64,000 bases of DNA from Takifugu bimaculatus (GCA_004026145.2 CP034993.1:13922272-13986271); one strand, 5' to 3'; shown: positions 1 through 10,684, counted from the stretch's first letter. Notes: generated by a model not told the origin, from the sequence alone. Numbers and translations: made by a program.

Positions 1-482
1 TTTTCTACCTCTGGCGCCCTGCTGCCTCCAACTGCACCTGCCTCCAGTGCGCTTGGTACATTCTTTTCCTCTTTCCCTGCGCTCATACTCTGCTGATCTT
101 GATCCTCCATCTCATCAACCGCAGCCGCCCGTGCAGCCAGACAAGCATCACGTAGATGTTGTGCCATGCATTTCATTTCATCTGCGACTCTCATTCTCTC
201 TTTTAAGTTACGCTTGTCCCACACACTCGCACTCGTCAACTCCGCGTCACATTTATCCCTCTCCTGTTTATTTCCAGTGACAATCCCCAACAGTGTCTGT
301 AAACTTTTTTTGCCATCGTCTAGCCCTAAGAATCTGTCTCCGTACCTGTCCCGAAACATTTTTTGTCTTCTTATCACCTCCTCTCTTTCACCAGCAGTTG
401 TTTTGGCCAAATGTCGTTTAAACAGTTTATCCAGCCAACTGTCGCGGGGCCCCTCGCCCCCAGTGTTCTGTGCCTCAGCCAT
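1..482 (-). CDS. Endogenous retrovirus gag-like ORF, 5' part (runs off the left edge)
   Basis: An open minus-strand frame starts at an ATG (480-482), is preceded by an in-frame stop, and stays open for about 160 codons to the window edge. The predicted product is charged and helical, rich in Lys/Arg/Glu/Asp in its first 130 residues, with a run of alanines near residue 120. It has no glycine at position 2, so no N-myristoylation signal. I call it gag-like by position: it is the first ORF downstream of an LTR and a tRNA-type primer binding site. I did not recognise a matrix or capsid domain. The missing remainder (capsid, pol, env, 3' LTR) would lie left of the window. The lack of stops in 480 bases suggests a fairly young insertion. 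It could instead belong to a retrotransposon without env. Confidence 0.6.
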   Translation of the reverse strand, partial: MAEAQNTGGEGPRDSWLDKLFKRHLAKTTAGEREEVIRRQKMFRDRYGDRFLGLDDGKKSLQTLLGIVTGNKQERDKCDAELTSASVWDKRNLKERMRVADEMKCMAQHLRDACLAARAAAVDEMEDQDQQSMSAGKEEKNVPSALEAGAVGGSRAPEVE

Positions 483-839
483 AATTCAGACCGCTCCTCC
501 AGAACCAAGAGAAACGTCTACAAACTCGGACCAATCTGTCCAAAAACCAGGACCAACGTCCTCCAAATCCAGACCAAGCTGTCCAGAACCAAATCCGGAC
601 CAATCTGTCCGTAACCAGGACCAATCTGTGGTTACTTCTCGGTCAAAACGGCCAAACGCCTCTCTTTACTCGTTTATTTTTAAAATTCAACGATCAACAC
701 GGTTCACTTGACATCATTCAGCACTTTCGATTTAACAGGCAGTGCTCACCTCTTTAGTCAGGCCTTTTCAGGATGATGCCAAGGACCGGTCGATCTGGGC
801 CTTCGACGTGCGCGCCCGTCCTACTCTCCTCTGGAGCAG
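483..839 (-). other. Retroviral 5' leader between primer binding site and gag ATG
   Basis: About 350 bases separate the primer binding site from the gag-like ATG. The stretch holds degenerate direct repeats built around GTTGGTCC/GATTGGTCC-like words (about 520-640 on the minus strand). In retroviruses this region carries the packaging signal and often the splice donor. I could not single out either. Confidence 0.45.
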
Positions 840-857
840 ATCACGTCGCGGTCACCA
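840..857 (-). promoter_or_regulatory. Retroviral primer binding site, tRNA-Trp type
   Basis: Read on the minus strand, the site begins TGGTGACC and continues CGACGTGAT. It is complementary to the 3' end of vertebrate tRNA-Trp (…ATCACGTCGGGGTCACCA) except for one base. It follows the LTR end after a three-base spacer (ATT). The same primer type is known from alpharetroviruses. Position, sequence and LTR-proximal placement all agree. Confidence 0.75.
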
Positions 858-860
858 AAT

Positions 861-1344
861 TGACGTCGAAATCTTCAGAAGTGTACTCAGACAGGCGCAC
901 CAACCAAGTTCACCACAAACTGAGACCAGAAGCCAACGTTGCTTTTCAGCCCTGTACAGGGGGGCTCCGCTCCGTCCCAGACACGTCTGCTGATCGCGCT
1001 GTCCCGGAGAGAGTCCCCCCCCCCACCCAAGTTGGTTCTTTTATTAAACTCAGCACAAGACACAGTAAAAGGCGTTTCCATGGTTACATAGTTTACATCA
1101 GCTCAGTCACATTGCACATATTTTGGCCATATCGAAGCGGCCCTCAGCCTGCGCACAGGTGCACAGCCTTGAGAGCCCTAACCCAAACAGATAGCACACA
1201 TTGTTATTCTGTTCTCTTCACAAACAAGCTCACATAAAGTTTCCCAGTTTACCCCAGTTGACCCTTCTCACATTATCCATGAAACTACTCTACTTTCATT
1301 AAAATAGCTATAGCATAAAAGGCAATTCGCGATATTTTACAACA
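861..1344 (-). mobile_element. 5' LTR of the endogenous retrovirus
   Basis: On the minus strand this ~484-bp unit begins TGTTGTAAAA and ends GACGTCA, the TG…CA ends expected of an LTR. It is followed by the primer binding site. A polyadenylation signal AATAAA lies at 1040-1045 in the expected R region. A G-run and a GC-richer U5-like stretch follow. The U3 boundary at 1344 is my best estimate because a minisatellite begins immediately outside it. A second LTR copy, needed for proof, is outside the window. Confidence 0.65.
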
Positions 1345-2112
1345 TGGGACAGAGGACAAACAGAGTGGTTATAGTGGGACAGAGAGGACAAACAGGCTGG
1401 TTATAGTGGGACAGAGAGGACAGACAGGCTGGTTATAGTGGGACAGAGAGGACAAACAGGCTGGTTATAGTGGGACAGAGAGGACAGACAGAGTGGTTAT
1501 AGTGGGACAGAGGACAAACAGAGTGGTTACACTGGGACAGAGAGGACAGACAGAGTGGTTATAGTGGGACAGAGAGGACAGACAGGCTGGTTATAGTGGG
1601 ACAGAGAGGACAGACAGAGTGGTTATAGTGGGACAGAGAGGACAGACAGGCTGGTTATAGTGGGACAGAGAGGACAGACTGAGTGGTTATAGTGGGACAG
1701 AGAGGACAAACAGACTGGTTATAGTGGGACAGAGAGGACAAACAGGCTGGTTATAGTGGGACAGAGAGGACAGACAGAGTGGTTATAGTGGGACACAGAG
1801 GACAAACAGGCTGGTTATAGTGGGACAGAGAGGACAGACAGAGTGGTTATAGTGGGACAGAGAGGACAAACAGAGTGGTTATAGTGGGACAGAGAGGACA
1901 AACAGGCTGGTTATAGTGGGACAGAGAGGACAAACAGACTGGTTATAGTGGGACAGAGAGAACAAACAGGCTGGTTATAGTGGGACAGAGAGGACAGACA
2001 GAGTGGTTATAGTGGGACAGAGAGGACAGACAGAGTGGTTATAGTGGGACAGAGAGGACAGACTGAGTGGTTATAGTGGGACAGAGAGGACAGACAGACT
2101 GGTTACAGTGGG
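1345..2112. repeat. Minisatellite, 32-bp unit, about 24 copies
   Basis: The unit is close to GGTTATAGTGGGACAGAG followed by AGGACAGACAGAGT. Copies differ mainly at AGACAGAG / AAACAGGC / AGACTGAG positions, and a few are shortened. The array lies directly against the outer edge of the retroviral LTR. It ends about 25 bp from the splice donor of the neighbouring Ig C1-like exon. Confidence 0.9.
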
Positions 2113-2136
2113 ACAGTCACTCATTATCGGACTCAC

Positions 2137-3995
2137 CGTGTGTCCAGCAGCCTTTTTGACGGATCACCTGGTCCCCTTGGACGGTGCCACACCAGTATGT
2201 GGCTGTGGGGCTCCACTGGGCTGCTGGGAGCTGCCAGACTGCTGTGGCAGAGTAAGGGCCCGTCTCTGAGAGGGCCCACATGACCCTGGTGTCTGACGGT
2301 TTCAGCAAGGTGTCATTGACCCACCACAGGACGTCCTGATGAGCTGACTTCAGCCCCGTGATGATGCAGACCAGAACCTGGGGAACCTCTGGGCTCTGCT
2401 CCAGCAGGACAGATGAGAACAGCTGGATGTGGACCGATGCAGCAGAACCTGCACGTGACAACAGGCACCAATAACCACAACTGTCCTTCAACCAGTCGTC
2501 CATGTGTGCACAGGTGCATCACAGGAAGGGCCGGGAAATGTCCGTATGCTCAGAGAGAAAAGACACAGACCAGCATCTGGAGTCCCCCTCTGATGGTGGA
2601 GATGTTCAGCTTCACCCACCAGCAGCAGAGTTCCTCTGCTGAAGACCACCGAGGGGGGGGCAGAAGACGGTGGAGCCCAAACACAGCAGCAGGCGCTACA
2701 ACATGGAGACACAGTCATGATCTTCATCAGCATCATCGTCACCTCCATCATCTGGAGCCTTACTGCAGCAGGTAGATGAAGACCAGAGGTGGGATCATCT
2801 CCAGAAGGGTTCCAGGATCAGTTCAGAGGTCTTCAGAGGTCTTCAGAGGTCTTCAGGAGCAGCTGCTGACTGGAGAATGTTGCAGACCTACCAGACCTGC
2901 GGAAGCTTTAATCCCAACGCACCTCAGAGGCTGGATGATACGACAGGAAACAGAAGGACAACTGTCTTCTGTCAGCTCACGCAAACAGGAAGCGCTGGTC
3001 CACACAGACGTTACAACCGTTTCCCACGTTGGACAAATCCAACAAACAAAAACACGAACGACCTAAAAGTGAGAAACAGCACTTGTGCAGCTGCAGAACA
3101 ATCCCACACTAATAACATGGTAATAACAAAAACACTCCTTTAAACACACTTTATTATTCTGTTGTCAGTTATTGGTTCTCCGGCTGAAGCCGTTCACATC
3201 ATCACATTTACAGTTTCGTCCTGTAGTGATCGACAGTAGACTGACTGTTAGCCGACTGTTAGCCGACTGTTAGCTGACTGTTAGCCGACTGTTAGCCGAC
3301 TGTTAGCCGACTGTTAGCTGACTGTTAGCCGACTGTTAGCCGACTGTTAGCCGACTGTTAGCCGACTCTTCTTCTCCTGCTCATGTTTCGGGGCCACGCT
3401 GCAGAAATAAACGCCAGAGTCGCTCCGCTGGGCCGCCTGCAGCACGAGAGAGCCGTCAGCCGTCATCCGGACTCTTTTCGGACCAAAACTAGGTCCAAAC
3501 TTCAGATCCGAGCGGGACCTGGTGGACAGGACCAGCTCAGGACCCTGTCCTGACAGCATCCTGTACCAGCTCAGGGTCTTGCCGGCAGTGAGCAGCAGGG
3601 GGCACTGCAGGGTGACGTCCCCCCCAACTCTCACCTTCACAGTGGAGGCCTGTTCCTCTGCCCCCAGTCCTACAGGAAGTCAGATATGATACAGACTTCA
3701 TCAAGGGAAAATTCCAAATGAAAAGACTTCATTTGTCTGCAGAAGATTAACCTTTCAAATTAAAATGTAAAGTGTCAAATGTAATTTCAATGCTCATTTG
3801 ACCATAAATCAGTTAATTAAGGAGAAGCAGCTGTTGTTTGTAAATTGAGTCATGTGATATTTTCAGAATAAAATTGAGGTTTCTTCAGTCAGCCAAAATA
3901 CTACAACAAATGATGCGATAATGGAATAAACTGGAGACTGTGAACTCACCACTGAGCAACCGCAGCATCATGCACACAACCGCCAACTTCATCAT
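2137..3995 (-). CDS. Immunoglobulin-superfamily receptor, V-like plus C1-like domains (3' end not found)
   Basis: Three exons fit. A signal-peptide exon (3950-3995) starts MMKLAVV and is Leu/Met rich. A V-type domain follows (about 3367-3669; VTLQC, LSWYR, DSGVYFC). The third is a C1-type domain (2137-2448; LVCIITG, VLWWVND, ETGPYSA, YWCGTV, then a final Cys). Intron phases are 1-1, typical of Ig domains. The V exon has no clear consensus donor. A J-like exon (GTLLLVG, about 2580-2650) could sit between V and C. No transmembrane exon was seen: downstream are a minisatellite and a retroviral LTR. A TCR-like or innate V-C1 receptor is the best description, and the family is not identified. The product may be secreted, or its membrane exon may lie beyond the insertion. 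Confidence 0.6.
3235..3364. repeat. 11-bp tandem repeat at the 3' edge of the V exon
   Basis: The unit is GACTGTTAGCC (about 11 copies, some with CTG for CCG). On the minus strand the first copy overlaps the last V-domain codons (Leu-Thr-Val), so the array appears to have grown out of coding sequence. Confidence 0.85.
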
Positions 3996-4026
3996 CAACT
4001 GATGCAGGAAGTCGCAGTAAAACATG

Positions 4027-4290
4027 AGAGAGAGAGAGAGGGAGAGAGAGGGAGGGAGAGAGAGGGGGGGAGAGAGAGTGAGGGAGAGAGAGGTAGAGAG
4101 AGAGAGGGAGAGAGAGAGAGGGAGAGAGAGAGAGAGAGGTAGAGAGGGAGAGAGAGAGGGAGGGAGAGAGAGGGAGGGGGAGAGAGAGAGAGAGGGAGAG
4201 AGAGAGGGAGAGAGAGGGAGGGGGAGAGAGGGAGGGAGAGAGAGAGGGAGGGAGAGAGAGGGAGGGAGACAGATGGGGGGAGGGAGAGAA
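4027..4290. repeat. GA-rich simple repeat
   Basis: Imperfect GAGA/GGGA purine tract of about 260 bp just upstream of the Ig receptor's signal-peptide exon. The long ORFs it opens on both strands are low-complexity artefacts. Confidence 0.9.
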
Positions 4291-4419
4291 AGATTGAAAA
4301 ATACCTTTACATGTATTATTTACATTTATTTGCACATTTCAGAGGGAGTCATTAATGTCATCAGCATAAGCCGACACCACCAACTGGGACGCTGAGGAAG
4401 ACCAGGTAACAAAAGTCCC

Positions 4420-5150
4420 GACAGCCTAGCTTAAGTCGCTTAGAAGAGGCTCAATGGCCAATGAATGTAACTGTCCACAAATAGGACATCCCTGTCTTGT
4501 TCCCCGTTGGACATTCACTGGACAGCTCAGCCCACCACTAACCTTCACCAAACAAGCATCCCTGTATAGCAGAGACAAGAGAGACAAAAAAACGTCCCAA
4601 AAACCGTGATCGACCCTGTCGAAGGCCTTCTCCTGGTCTGAGGAAATCACCCGGCATAAATGTTGTACAGTTTACAAAGGTCAAACAAGTCTCTCATTAA
4701 AAATAGGTTGTCCATAATTGACCTGTCCGGGACACAATACGACTGGTTTCTGTGGACAACCAAATCGAGGTAGTTCAAATCGACAGGTGAGGAACATGAA
4801 GCACTGCCTCCTGAGCGAGAGCACATGCTTCAGTTTGTCACTCCTGCAGCCCAGACCCACGGTCCTCAGACCCACGGTCCTCAGACCCACGGTCCTCAGA
4901 CCACTCACCATCTTACCAAAACGCTGCAGTTCCTGCTCCAGAGCCTCATTAGTAATAAATGGGGGAACACCTGAGACGGTGACCCGAGTAGAGGGAGCAG
5001 CAAGCGGGGGCACCTGCAGGTACGTGCCATTCAGAGTCACCCCCCCTCGCCACCAACTCAGCCACCAGTCGCTCCTCTTTCACTGAAACACCACTCCACT
5101 CCTCCACCAAACCACCCGACAACAACCACCCAGATGATAGTGCAGACACA
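4420..5150 (-). mobile_element. Decayed Tx1/L1-like LINE fragment
   Basis: Two minus-strand coding scraps lie head to tail. At 4681-5040 is an ORF1-like piece (TRVTVSGVPPFITNEALE, then KLKHVLSLRRQCFMFL). At 4426-4650 is a reverse-transcriptase piece with SSDQEKAFDRVDH, VQRGTRQGCP and AIEPLL, motifs typical of L1/Tx1-type polymerases. Most of ORF1, the endonuclease and much of the RT are missing, so this is an internally deleted relic. A 15-bp triplication (GGTCCTCAGACCCAC) interrupts the ORF1 piece at about 4860-4905. Confidence 0.65.
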
Positions 5151-5427
5151 CCGCCAAGAAGGGGAGGTTAGTCGGGAAAAAACTCACAAACTCTCGGCAA
5201 ACTCAGCACGCTCTCCAGCAAACTGCCAGCATGCACTCAGAGAGAAAGGGAGAGGGAGAGAGAGTCCCATGGGACCGTTTTCTGTTGCTTAACTGTGTGT
5301 GGCATGAAGGGGAGTGGTCTAAGGGGGTGTGGCCTAAGGGTTAAAGCAGGTTAACGTCCGCAGGGTGACACAGCTGTCAAAGGAACTGGCTACTGAAAAA
5401 TGCAGCTGTGAACCAATTACATCTCTA

Positions 5428-5429
<2 letters not shown>

Positions 5430-5494
<65 letters not shown>
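5430..5494. repeat. CA microsatellite
   Basis: Perfect (CA)n run of about 64 bp, 180 bp upstream of the first coding exon of the tetherin-like gene. Confidence 0.95.
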
Positions 5495-5498
<4 letters not shown>

Positions 5499-5673
5499 AC
5501 AGAAACAGAAAAGGGAAAAGGGAAAAGGAGCGGGAGGAGAGGTGGGTGTGGATGTGTTGGGGTGTGGTGCTCTGAGCTGGGGGGCTGGTACCCCGTGAGT
5601 AGGCCCTCCCCCTGTTCCTGCTGTGACTGAAGGGAAAGTACAGCTCACTTCCACCTGACAAACTCAGAGGGAG

Positions 5674-8210
5674 ATGGTCTACATGGCTCCTGTCGTCAAA
5701 AGCTCATCGCAGAAGGTGAAGAACGCCGTCCTGGTGCTGCTGGCACTATGGTCCATCATCTCACTTGTTGTGATTGTTGTATGGGCCACCTCTCCGGACT
5801 GGAAAGGTTCAACCGCGTGTCGGGCGGAGCTGCTGGAAGTCACTGAGAAAATGGAGGCAGCCAAAGTGGTGTGGAACAAGAACAAGGTGGCGCTGGAGGA
5901 CCTACTGAAGGCAGAGAGACAGCAGCGGGACAAGCAGAGGACTGAGATTTCGCTGCTACTGGAACGCCTCAGCGCCACCAACAGCACGCTGGAGGAGTGT
6001 CAGCAGGAACAGGTGAGAACCTCTTCTTTGTCACTGCATAGACCACAATGGCTACAGCTGAGTCCTGAAGCTTCACGTGTAACATTATCTAAAGCCACAG
6101 GGGTAACACATCCCTCACCACAAAGTGGGTGAAAAACAAATGACATGTGGTCATGTTTTTTCCGCTGTTAGCATAAATGCTAACACGAAGGACCAACTCT
6201 AGAGGTCCAAAGTGGTATTAAAGGATTCATGTAACATGTAATGATGAGGACGAGGATGAGGATGGTGATGAGTTTGAATGTTCCTCACAGCTGAACTGTA
6301 AGGTTTGTTTATTAAAAACCAGCTGGTTGTCTCACATTTGAACGTTTTGATCCTTAGAGCTCAACGTTCATCTTCACTTTCATTTCCTCCAAACAAAAAC
6401 TGAGAGTGTTCAGGCAACTGCCACACAGTCTCTAAGCCCCGCCCCTTTCCCCCCAAGCGCCAGTGTCCTAACATGCCCTTTACAGTATCCGGCCCCGCCC
6501 ACCTCACGCCCCACTCCGCCCCTCGCCCCGCCCCTTGCTCTTCATGAGCTGTTACCCTTTGGGATGTGAATTTTCCATCTTAAACTGCTCCTTGTTTAAA
6601 CTTTTTGTGTCCTGAGTCACTGGTCGGAAAACCTGCCTGTTGACTTGTGTGTGTTTGTGTCCTCACTTCCTGGTCTGACCTTTCAGAATAAATGAATCTC
6701 AACCAAAACCCCAAATCATCTGCAGATGTTCGGGTTAGGGCTGTTGATCATGTGATCAATTCTACATTGCTCAGAGATCAAAGCACCTGTGGTTAATCCA
6801 CCTCAGCCTGCTGCATGCTGGGAACACATTTGAAGACAAGAATTTGGTAGTTCTGCTCTGGACCGTGAAAGTTCTGAAGCAGCTGTGATATTTACAGGTT
6901 TTGTGTGAGCTGAAGTGTTTGTCACTTTCTTTTGAGGTCAGATGGGGGGGGGGGGGGGTCAATCTGAGCCGCCACCACTGTTGATTAACCTGACCTGTTT
7001 GCTTTTAATGCTGGTGGAAACTGGACCTTGTTCTTGTGAAGCAACGCTGCTGACCGCCACGCCTCCACGCCAACAGGGTTTGTAACTTTCTCCATCTGCT
7101 TGTTTCAGGGCCTCCTGAACAGGAACATCACTGTTCTGCTGGAAATGCTGGAGGAGTCCCGTCAGGCGGAGGCCAACCTCACAGTGAAGCTCCGCCTGAA
7201 AGAAGGTAGGAAAAACTCCAGCGCAGCCATGAAAGGAGACGTTCTCCACATGCCACCACAGTGCTATTCTTAGCAAGATTTTCCCCTCTGTTGCCATGAC
7301 AACTTGAGAGTCAGTGAATTCCGCAAAGAAGGTCCCAGAAAGTTGTATCCCAAATTAAAAATGGATCCAACTAAAGAAGGATAAAACCTTAAATGAGATC
7401 AGGGGATCATCCAACCAGGAGCAGAGGTGAGCCAGCGCTCAGGTCCGGTAGTGTCCTCTGCTGGGTTTACTGTGTTCTGTTGTGTTCTACTGTTGCCACG
7501 GGAACTGTTGTTGTTAAGGGTGTGTCCAGGGAACAGCAGGTTTGGATTTTGGATCTGGTCTCTGTGCTCATATAAGGAAATGGTCTGTTATCAGAACTCT
7601 AGACCAGGTTCTGTGAGGTCTCTGCCAGAAAATGATGCTTTGAAGGCAGAGAAGCATTCAGAACCGATTTAGACTGTCAATCAAACTTTGAGATACTGGA
7701 GCAAAACATTTTTCCCGATTCACCATCTGAGCGGGAGCGATTCACATTCACCAGGGCCTCATCAAACAGGAGCTGAAGGTTATCAGCAGCCGCTTGTTCA
7801 CACAATCTCAGGAATCTGCCACTTCCCTCCGCTGTTCTCAGCAGGAAGTCGTCTTGGCTCAGGTCCCCAAGACACAGCCTCACCCACGGAGAGTGGTCCG
7901 AGCGTGCAGGTCTCGCTGTATGGAGCCAAATCAGCCCAACGTTTTTATTTTTCACCTTCATCTGCTCTGGGGTCTGTGTGTGCTCACCTCCCACAGCAGC
8001 CACAGCTGACCGGTGGCGTTTTCTGCTTTCTTGTCCTGTCTTCAGAAACTGTGGAGGCTCTGCAGGAGAACGTGACCCAGCTCCTCCACCAGACGGACTC
8101 CTGCCTCAGCCTGAAGGTGGCGGCAGAGAGTCAGATGATGGCAGCTCAGAGTCAGAACAAAGCCTGCGAGTCCAGTCAGCAGTTCCTGCAGAAACAGCTG
8201 TGAGTCTGCC

Positions 8211-8243
<33 letters not shown>

Positions 8244-8254
8244 GCCTGCCTGCC

Positions 8255-8303
<49 letters not shown>

Positions 8304-8318
8304 GCCTGCCTGCCTGCC

Positions 8319-8367
<49 letters not shown>

Positions 8368-8378
8368 GCCTGCCTGCC

Positions 8379-8413
<35 letters not shown>

Positions 8414-8831
8414 TGAAGACTGTTGATGATTGTTGGCTGTTGATGACTGTTGATGGCTGTTGATGACTGTTGATGGCTGTTGATGACTGTAGATGACTGT
8501 TGATGACTGTTGATGGCTGTTGATGGCTGTTGATGGCTGTTGATGACTGTTGATGACTGTAGATGACTGTTGATGGCTGTTGATGGCTGTTGATGGCTGT
8601 TGATGGCTGCCACTGCTGGTGTCTTGGCTCCGTTAACCTGTTGTTGCTTTTCTTCACAGTCAGAAGTGTAAAGACACGTCAGACTCTTCAGGACAACAGT
8701 GTCAAAGCCGCAGCGCCACCACCACCTCACCGTCCAACGTGGGCAGTGCTGCTGCGCCTCTGCTGGTTCCTCTGCTGCTCACCTGTGCTGTGCTGCATCT
8801 CTTCACCTGTGAGCTCACCTTGTGCACCTGA
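5674..8831 (+). CDS. Tetherin (BST2)-like double-anchored coiled-coil glycoprotein, candidate
   Basis: Four exons join in phase: 5674-6012, 7109-7205, 8046-8199 and 8660-8831, giving 253 residues. A short cytoplasmic tail precedes one membrane segment (about 18-37, NAVLVLLALWSIISLVVIVV), suggesting type II topology. The ectodomain is heptad-rich with N-glycosylation sequons at N103, N119, N136 and N154 and cysteines at 49, 109, 165, 186, 200 and 211. The C-terminus is a Ser/Thr-rich stretch, small residues (about 223-228) and a hydrophobic segment, like a GPI signal. A GT donor at 8809 with an acceptor before 8908 would create a stop right after the hydrophobic segment (…LHLFT). Tetherin has this same plan and tethers budding enveloped viruses. 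Sequence similarity to BST2 is not obvious, so homology is unproven and convergence is possible. Poly(A) signal at 9199-9204. The first ATG was chosen; M4 is an alternative. Confidence 0.7.
8203..8412. repeat. TGTC/TGCC tetranucleotide array
   Basis: About 210 bp of (TGTC)n with interspersed TGCC blocks, starting three bases after the donor of exon 3 of the tetherin-like gene. It produces long artefactual ORFs on both strands. Confidence 0.95.
8414..8612. repeat. Short-period repeat (TGATGACTGT/TGATGGCTGT)
   Basis: About 200 bp of 12-bp units of the TGATGRCTGT-TG type, directly following the tetranucleotide array and ending about 45 bp before the exon 4 acceptor. Confidence 0.9.
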
Positions 8832-10610
8832 AGCAACGGTTCTTAGAACTGCTTGAACCTTTGATCCAGTTCCTTTTTTCTAATCTGCTTCCAACTTTCA
8901 TCTGCAGGAAGAAAGACGTCTGCTGCAGAGAGACGTCACAGCTACTGACCTTCACAGCATTTGATCAGTTTCTCCATTGATCATTACGTTACAATTGTTG
9001 TTTTGTTTGACTTGTTTAAGCCTGTTCTTTATTGATCAGCTCACCATCTGATCAACGTCAACATCACATGTTCTCTGTTTGTGATGCCATCGGATCATGT
9101 GACTTCTTAAGGAACATCCCAGAATTATCTGGGCTCATTGTTATCAATCAGCATGATCGATTTGGTTGATGATGAAAACGTCTGGACCAGCTGATGAGAA
9201 TAAACGTGCTCTTTTTGTTTGGATGGATTTTATTGATGTTTTTTCCAGAGTGAAACAGAAAATTAGGACATTAATCAGCTGATTTACAGCAGAATGATGG
9301 AATAAATCAGTTTACATTTATGTTGTCGGGGTAAAAATGATACTTTTAATGAGTTCATTTGTGTTTGGACCATGGAAGAAGGTGTCTGTGGTGGTGGAGC
9401 AGATGTCAGATGTCCTCACTCGGAGCTCTGGGCCTAATCTGGTGCCTCCATCCACCACATTAATGCAAAAGCAGAGTTGAGCCGACTCTACTTTTGAGGG
9501 AACGTTTCCACCTGTTACTGGGAACGACCCGAAAGCCTCCTGATTCACAGGTGTAGGACGTGACAGGACGGGGGCTCCTCCTGAACCCACAGGGACTTTT
9601 TATCCCTTCTCACTTGGTTGAAAGGTAAAAGTAAGTAATGTTGTTGTTCTCCCTGACAGCTCCAAAGGTTCTGCACTTTGTTCAGATCTTTACCTCCAGT
9701 CGGAACCGTCCAGACGATCTTAGACGCAACTGATTGATTCCAAATTCAATAGAATCAAAACTCCAGTATTCAGCTGGTTTTAGTACTGACGTGAGTTTCT
9801 GATGAACAATAGAAATATGTTGAGGAACGTTGGCGTTCGGCTCAATAGTTGTCTAGAACTTTCCCCTTTCTTGTCCCGCCCAGTTCTGATGTGAAAATTC
9901 CGGGTCTACTCAGCCTGGACGCGGATTTATTGTTTGGTGCTGCCCAACCGCTGTGTTCTGTAAAAAGTCGTAGTTTCCTGGTGCGACAGGAAACCAGAAA
10001 CACAGACCGACATTCTTTGAACTTTCAGATCAAACCCGTGCAGATCCAAGCGCCCCCTGCTGGATGCACTGAAGCATAATCTGCAGGTTACTACATTCAT
10101 TCACATCCTTTATTTAATCAGAAAAAACTACTCTTTGATGTTAAAACCTCTTTTGATCTCGACCTGATTCCTGGATCTTCTGGAGTTCCCTGAGCTCTGA
10201 GTTTCACACCAATGTTGGACACTAGATTGGTCAACGCGATGAGTAGCATTTTAGCAGCAAGACAACAGCAAACGCTTTAGTTGTGGTGCGTTACCATGGC
10301 AACACAACATTAAGTAAATGTCAGGACATGCTCAAAGACGTATTCTTTCCCCTGGTGGCGCCAAGAGGTAATTACACACAGAGATACCCCCCCCACACAC
10401 ACACGCACAACGTGGGGGGAATCATTCTTTGATTCAGATAAAAGGGAAAAAGTAGGCATTGATCCTTTTGTGATCTTCCAATGATCAAAGGATCAAAGGG
10501 AAGCCACATATATAACCTGTGTTCGACCTGCTGCCCTGATGTCAGTTCACTTCAGCCAGTCGGCAACTACAGAGAAATACACAATTCAACAGGTCAAACT
10601 TTGACAACAA

Positions 10611-10612
<2 letters not shown>
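8832..10612. other. 3' UTR and intergenic stretch
   Basis: The first part is the probable 3' UTR of the tetherin-like gene, with AATAAA at 9199-9204. Beyond it I see only short unsupported ORFs and no recognisable gene or repeat family. Confidence 0.5.
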
Positions 10613-10613
<1 letters not shown>

Positions 10614-10665
<52 letters not shown>

Positions 10666-10684
10666 TGAGAGAGAGAGAGAGAGA
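10614..10684. repeat. GT microsatellite followed by GA run
   Basis: (GT)n of about 48 bp continuing into (GA)n. Confidence 0.95.

Noticed and set aside
166..711. 181-codon plus-strand ORF at the left edge
   Set aside because: It is the shadow of the minus-strand retroviral gag-like frame and leader; the minus frame starts after an LTR and primer site and stays open to the window edge.
838..860. Possible tRNA-Trp gene fragment
   Set aside because: Only the 3' 18 bases of a tRNA are matched and they sit at an LTR boundary, so it is a primer binding site.
8106..8730. Long Gln/Thr/Arg-rich minus-strand ORFs
   Set aside because: They translate the TGTC tetranucleotide and TGATGACTGT arrays; no splice or start support.
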